Source: Comamonas testosteroni TK102 | GTDB taxonomy: Bacteria > Pseudomonadota > Gammaproteobacteria > Burkholderiales > Burkholderiaceae_C | Length of the DNA: 64,000 nucleotides | Assembly: GCF_000739375.1 (NCBI RefSeq) | Contig: NZ_CP006704.1 | Location: 3,658,001-3,722,000 of the forward strand | Direction: 5' to 3' | Part shown: in pieces, positions 60,548-64,000 of the stretch | How the letters are laid out: each line of letters opens with the position of its first letter | How positions within the stretch are numbered: the stretch's first letter is position 1 | Translations under genes and position numbers: made by a program | Notes under the pieces: model-generated | Database searches by the model: none | The model's input: only the letters and a program-made list of their open reading frames with translations | Told to the model about the DNA's origin: nothing

Positions 60548-61501
60548 TCAGAGCCAGTCACGGCGAATCAGGTATTTTTCAAGCAGATCGCGCTCGGGCG
60601 TACCGGGTGCATCCTCACGCTGATAGCTCCAGTCCGCATGAGGAGGCATGGACAGCAGGATGGACTCCGTGCGGCCGCCGGACTGCAGGCCGAAATGCGT
60701 GCCTCGGTCCCAGACCAGGTTGAATTCCACATAGCGGCCACGGCGGTAGCGCTGGAAATCCACCTGCTGCTGAGTGTACTGCGCCTCCCGGCGTCGCTCC
60801 ACGATGGGCAGATAGGCCTTCAGAAAGGCATCGCCAACCGAGCGCAGCATGGCAAAGCTCTGCTGCTGGCCCAGTTCGCTGAAATCATCGAAGAAGATAC
60901 CGCCAATGCCGCGCTGCTCGTTGCGATGCTTGAGAAAGAAGTACTCATCGCACCATTGCTTGAAGCGCGGATAGAGCTGATCGCCAAATGGCTCCAGCGC
61001 ATCACGGCAGCTCTGGTGGAAATGCACGGCATCCTCCTCGAAGCCGTAGACCGGCGTCAAATCCATGCCGCCGCCAAACCAGCAGGTCTTGGGCTGACCC
61101 TCATGGCCGGCCGAGATCATGCGCACATTCATGTGCACCGTGGGGACCAGGGGGTTGCGCGGATGAAACACCAGCGACACGCCCATGGCCTCGAACGGCG
61201 CCCCTGCCAGCTCGGGCCGGTGCTGTGTGGCCGAAGGCGGCAGCTGTGGCCCGCGCACATGCGAGAAACCGCAGCCTGCGCGCTCGAACACGCGCCCGCC
61301 CTCCATGATCCTGGTGACGCCGTTGCCTTGCAGCTTCTCGCCCGGCTCCTTGTGCCAGGCATCTGCCAGAAACCGCGCACCACCCTCGCCTTCGATCGCT
61401 TCCAGCGCCTCGGTGATGCGGGTCTGCAGACCCATCAGGTACTCACGCACCTCGGCCGCAGGCAGCTGATCAGCCACAGAAGATGAGGATGTCTGGGTCA
61501 T
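60548..61501 (-). CDS. hemF: Oxygen-dependent coproporphyrinogen III oxidase
   Basis: A 317-residue HemF. The family signature is complete: [20 protein letters not shown] and [20 protein letters not shown]. The ending [14 protein letters not shown] is typical. It decarboxylates coproporphyrinogen III twice with O2 in heme synthesis. Its start overlaps the purD stop (TGATG), so the two are translationally coupled. Confidence 0.96.
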   Translation of the reverse strand: MTQTSSSSVADQLPAAEVREYLMGLQTRITEALEAIEGEGGARFLADAWHKEPGEKLQGNGVTRIMEGGRVFERAGCGFSHVRGPQLPPSATQHRPELAGAPFEAMGVSLVFHPRNPLVPTVHMNVRMISAGHEGQPKTCWFGGGMDLTPVYGFEEDAVHFHQSCRDALEPFGDQLYPRFKQWCDEYFFLKHRNEQRGIGGIFFDDFSELGQQQSFAMLRSVGDAFLKAYLPIVERRREAQYTQQQVDFQRYRRGRYVEFNLVWDRGTHFGLQSGGRTESILLSMPPHADWSYQREDAPGTPERDLLEKYLIRRDWL

Positions 61502-62793
61502 CAGTCGGCTTTCTTGACAGCGCGGAAGCCGATGTCGCGGCGATACTGGGCACCATCGAAATGGATGCCACGTGCCACGTCATATACCTTCTGCTGCGCC
61601 TGCTTGACACTGTCGGCCAGCACGGTCACACACAGCACGCGGCCACCGCTGGTCACGGGCTGGCCGTCGTCGCCCAGCTGGGTGCCGGCATGGAAGACCA
61701 TGGCATCGTCGGCTGCGGCGGGCAGGCCCGTGATGACATCGCCCTTGCGCGGATCTTCGGGGTAGCCGGCAGCAGCCATGACCACGCCCAATGCAGTGCG
61801 GCGGTCCCATTGCAGCTCCAGCTGATCCAGCTTGCCTTCGCAGGCAGCCAGCATCACATCCACCAGATCGCTCTTCAGGCGCATCATGATGGGCTGGGTT
61901 TCCGGATCGCCCATGCGGCAGTTGAATTCCAGCGTCTTGAGATGGCCTGCCTTGTCGATCATCAGGCCCGCGTACAGGAAGCCGGTGTAGGGCACGCCGT
62001 CCTTTTCCATGCCGCGGATGGTGGGCAGGATGATCTCGCGCATGGCGCGGGCATGCACATCGGCCGTCACCACGGGCGCAGGCGAATAAGCGCCCATGCC
62101 CCCGGTATTGGGACCCTGGTCGCCATCCTTGAGGCGCTTGTGGTCCTGGCTGGTTGCCAGCGCCAGCACGTTCTTGCCGTCGCACAGCACGATGAAGCTG
62201 GCTTCCTCGCCTTCGAGGAACTCCTCGATCACGACGCGTGCACCGCCTTCGTTGTGCTGAACACCGTACTTGTTGTCCACCAGCATGAAGTCCACGGCAT
62301 CATGGGCTTCCTGCAGCGACATGGCCACCACCACGCCCTTGCCGGCAGCCAGGCCGTCAGCCTTGATGACGATGGGAGCGCCCAGACGATCCACATAGGC
62401 GTGGGCCGCGACGGCGTCGGTAAAGGTTTCATATTGCGCCGTGGGAATGCTGTGGCGCGCCATGAAGTCCTTGGAAAAGGCCTTGGAAGACTCCAGCTGG
62501 GCTGCAGTCTTGGTCGGGCCGAAGACCTTGAGTCCGTGGGCACGGAACTCATCGACCACACCAGCCGCCAGCGGAGCCTCGGGCCCCACCACCGTCACGG
62601 CAATCTTTTCGGCCTGGGCCCATTCGCGCAGAGCCTTCACATCGGTGATGTCGAGGTTCTCCAGCTTGCCGCCAGCCAGGGCTGTGCCACCGTTGCCGGG
62701 AGCCACATAGACCTTGGTCGCCTTGGGCGATTCGGCCAACTTCCACGCCAGAGCGTGCTCACGGCCACCGCCGCCAATCACAAGAATTTTCAT
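61501..62793 (-). CDS. purD: Phosphoribosylamine-glycine ligase
   Basis: A 430-residue ATP-grasp enzyme of purine synthesis. The start [20 protein letters not shown], the ATP-grasp loop [20 protein letters not shown] and the metal-binding [13 protein letters not shown] are complete. It overlaps yebC by four bases upstream and hemF by one base downstream, forming a tight yebC-purD-hemF operon. Confidence 0.97.
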   Translation of the reverse strand: MKILVIGGGGREHALAWKLAESPKATKVYVAPGNGGTALAGGKLENLDITDVKALREWAQAEKIAVTVVGPEAPLAAGVVDEFRAHGLKVFGPTKTAAQLESSKAFSKDFMARHSIPTAQYETFTDAVAAHAYVDRLGAPIVIKADGLAAGKGVVVAMSLQEAHDAVDFMLVDNKYGVQHNEGGARVVIEEFLEGEEASFIVLCDGKNVLALATSQDHKRLKDGDQGPNTGGMGAYSPAPVVTADVHARAMREIILPTIRGMEKDGVPYTGFLYAGLMIDKAGHLKTLEFNCRMGDPETQPIMMRLKSDLVDVMLAACEGKLDQLELQWDRRTALGVVMAAAGYPEDPRKGDVITGLPAAADDAMVFHAGTQLGDDGQPVTSGGRVLCVTVLADSVKQAQQKVYDVARGIHFDGAQYRRDIGFRAVKKAD

Positions 62794-63509
62794 ATTTCTG
62801 CGTTGTGGTAGACGTCCTGAACGTCATCCAAGTCTTCAATCATGTCCAGCAGCTTCTGCATGCGAGCTGCATCATCGCCTTCGAGAGCGATTGTATTTTC
62901 GGGGCGCATGGTCACCTCGGCCATGTCGGCGGTAAAGCCGGCGGCCTGCAGTGCGTCACGCACGGCTTCAAAGTCGCCGGGAGCCGTCAGCACCTCGATG
63001 CCACCTTCGTCATCGGTGATCACATCCTCGGCACCAGCTTCCAGCGCGATCTCCATGACTTTTTCTTCGTCCGTACCGGGGGCAAACATGATTTGACCCA
63101 CATGCTTGAACTGGAAGGCCACCGAGCCTTCGGTACCCATATTGCCGCCGTACTTGCTGAATGCGTGGCGAACATCGGCCACCGTACGCACGCGATTGTC
63201 CGTCATTGTGTCCACAATGATGGCCGCGCCGCCGATGCCATAGCCTTCGTAACGGATTTCCTCGTAGGTCACGCCGTCGAGGTTGCCCGTGGCCTTGTCG
63301 ATATTGCGCTTGATATTGTCGGCCGGCATATTGGCTGCCTTGGCCTTGTCCACCGCCAGACGCAGACGCGGGTTGGCGCTCAGATCGCCCCCACCCTGGC
63401 GGGCGGCAACCATGATTTCACGAATGATGCGCGTCCAGATGCGGCCACGTTTTTCATCCTGACGACCCTTGCGGTGCTGGATGTTGGCCCATTTGCTGTG
63501 TCCTGCCAC
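62790..63509 (-). CDS. yebC: YebC/PmpR family translation or transcription regulator
   Basis: A 239-residue YebC. It starts with GTG and reads [20 protein letters not shown], the invariant family beginning. The three-domain arrangement and the acidic ending [12 protein letters not shown] are normal. Recent work links relatives with relief of ribosome stalling at polyproline, while older work calls them transcription factors. It is first in the yebC-purD-hemF operon. Confidence 0.95.
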   Translation of the reverse strand: MAGHSKWANIQHRKGRQDEKRGRIWTRIIREIMVAARQGGGDLSANPRLRLAVDKAKAANMPADNIKRNIDKATGNLDGVTYEEIRYEGYGIGGAAIIVDTMTDNRVRTVADVRHAFSKYGGNMGTEGSVAFQFKHVGQIMFAPGTDEEKVMEIALEAGAEDVITDDEGGIEVLTAPGDFEAVRDALQAAGFTADMAEVTMRPENTIALEGDDAARMQKLLDMIEDLDDVQDVYHNAEI

Positions 63510-63589
63510 AGGGAATCCTTTGATATTTGATTTAACCTAGCGGGAGCGATTTTACTTTTGACTGCATGCCCCCCCAGAGGAAACCCGAA

Positions 63590-64000
63590 ATGGCTTCACC
63601 CCTTTTGATTGCCCAGCACTCTGCCACAGAATGTGTACTGCTGCCCGGACTGGCCAATCGGCATGGCCTGATCACAGGCGCAACCGGCACCGGCAAGACC
63701 GTCACGCTGCAAAAACTGGCCGAAAGCTTCTCGCAGATCGGCGTGCCGGTTTTCATGGCCGACGTCAAAGGAGACCTGAGCGGCATCAGCCAGGCCGGCA
63801 AGATCGAAGGCAAGCTGGCAGCCTCGCTCAAGGATCGCGGCCTGGCCCTGCCCCAGCCCCTGGCCTGCCCGGCAACGCTATGGGATGTGTTCGGCGAGCA
63901 GGGCCACCCCGTACGCGCCACCATCTCGGACATGGGCCCTCTGCTCATCGGCCGCATGCTGAATCTGAACGAGACCCAGATGGGCGTGCTCAATCTGGTG
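63590..64000 (+). CDS. HerA-like ATPase (DUF853, YjgR type), 5' part
   Basis: The window ends inside this gene; 137 codons are seen. It begins at ATG 63590 with AGAGGA upstream. Start [20 protein letters not shown] and Walker A GATGTGKT followed by [20 protein letters not shown], then ADVKGDLSG, match YjgR/DUF853 DNA-translocase-like ATPases. Function is unknown. It is divergent from yebC. Confidence 0.88.
   Translation, partial: MASPLLIAQHSATECVLLPGLANRHGLITGATGTGKTVTLQKLAESFSQIGVPVFMADVKGDLSGISQAGKIEGKLAASLKDRGLALPQPLACPATLWDVFGEQGHPVRATISDMGPLLIGRMLNLNETQMGVLNLV

Overview
The window looks like a chromosomal segment of a high-GC betaproteobacterium of the Comamonadaceae, most likely Comamonas (testosteroni/thiooxydans group). 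This is inferred from two Bug-type solute receptors, the housekeeping order yebC-purD-hemF...rsfS-rlmH-maf-rng, a complete sox cluster, and an interspersed palindromic element typed from memory as common in this family. No rRNA, tRNA, CRISPR array or intact insertion sequence was seen.

Layout. 0.1-3.1 kb: L-asparaginase divergent from lexA, with two LexA boxes between them, then small unknown genes. 3.2-11.6 kb: two universal stress protein paralogs (the second under a perfect FNR-type box), a nitrobindin-like protein, and two lipoprotein peptidases (TAP-like and clostripain) that share a conserved leader. 11.8-16.1 kb: an unknown protein, a Gln-rich peptide, a PRC-barrel protein, an inverted-repeat region of about 0.7 kb, and a cluster of very small hydrophobic reading frames behind two tandem LexA-type boxes. 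16.4-21.3 kb: three diguanylate cyclases and a YoaK-family membrane protein. 22-31 kb: hydroxyacid dehydrogenase, pepA-holC, divergent lptF-lptG, a sirohydrochlorin chelatase-like gene, a CysB-type regulator and an aminotransferase. 30.9-41.8 kb: YeeE/YedE transporter, soxB-X-A-Z-Y-D-C, an extra cytochrome, a SoxW-like thioredoxin, a SoxH-like hydrolase, a DsrE protein and an ArsR-type SoxR regulator. 42-54 kb: Nudix and metallo-hydrolase genes, then a catabolic block (BKACE enzyme, AraC regulator, TauD-type dioxygenase, two Bug receptors, porin, Rieske, DsbA-like, quinone reductase). 54.4-64 kb: acyl-CoA dehydrogenase, a scar of gene remnants, and the housekeeping block ending in a partial HerA-like ATPase.

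How the genes work together. The sox block encodes all core parts of periplasmic thiosulfate oxidation to sulfate (SoxXA, SoxYZ, SoxB, SoxCD), with accessory redox proteins, a thiosulfate-type importer and a regulator whose probable operators lie at two promoters. The lexA locus and the small-peptide cluster appear to belong to one SOS regulon. That cluster resembles, in logic only, the SOS-induced hydrophobic peptides such as TisB, and is the best candidate here for an undescribed system.
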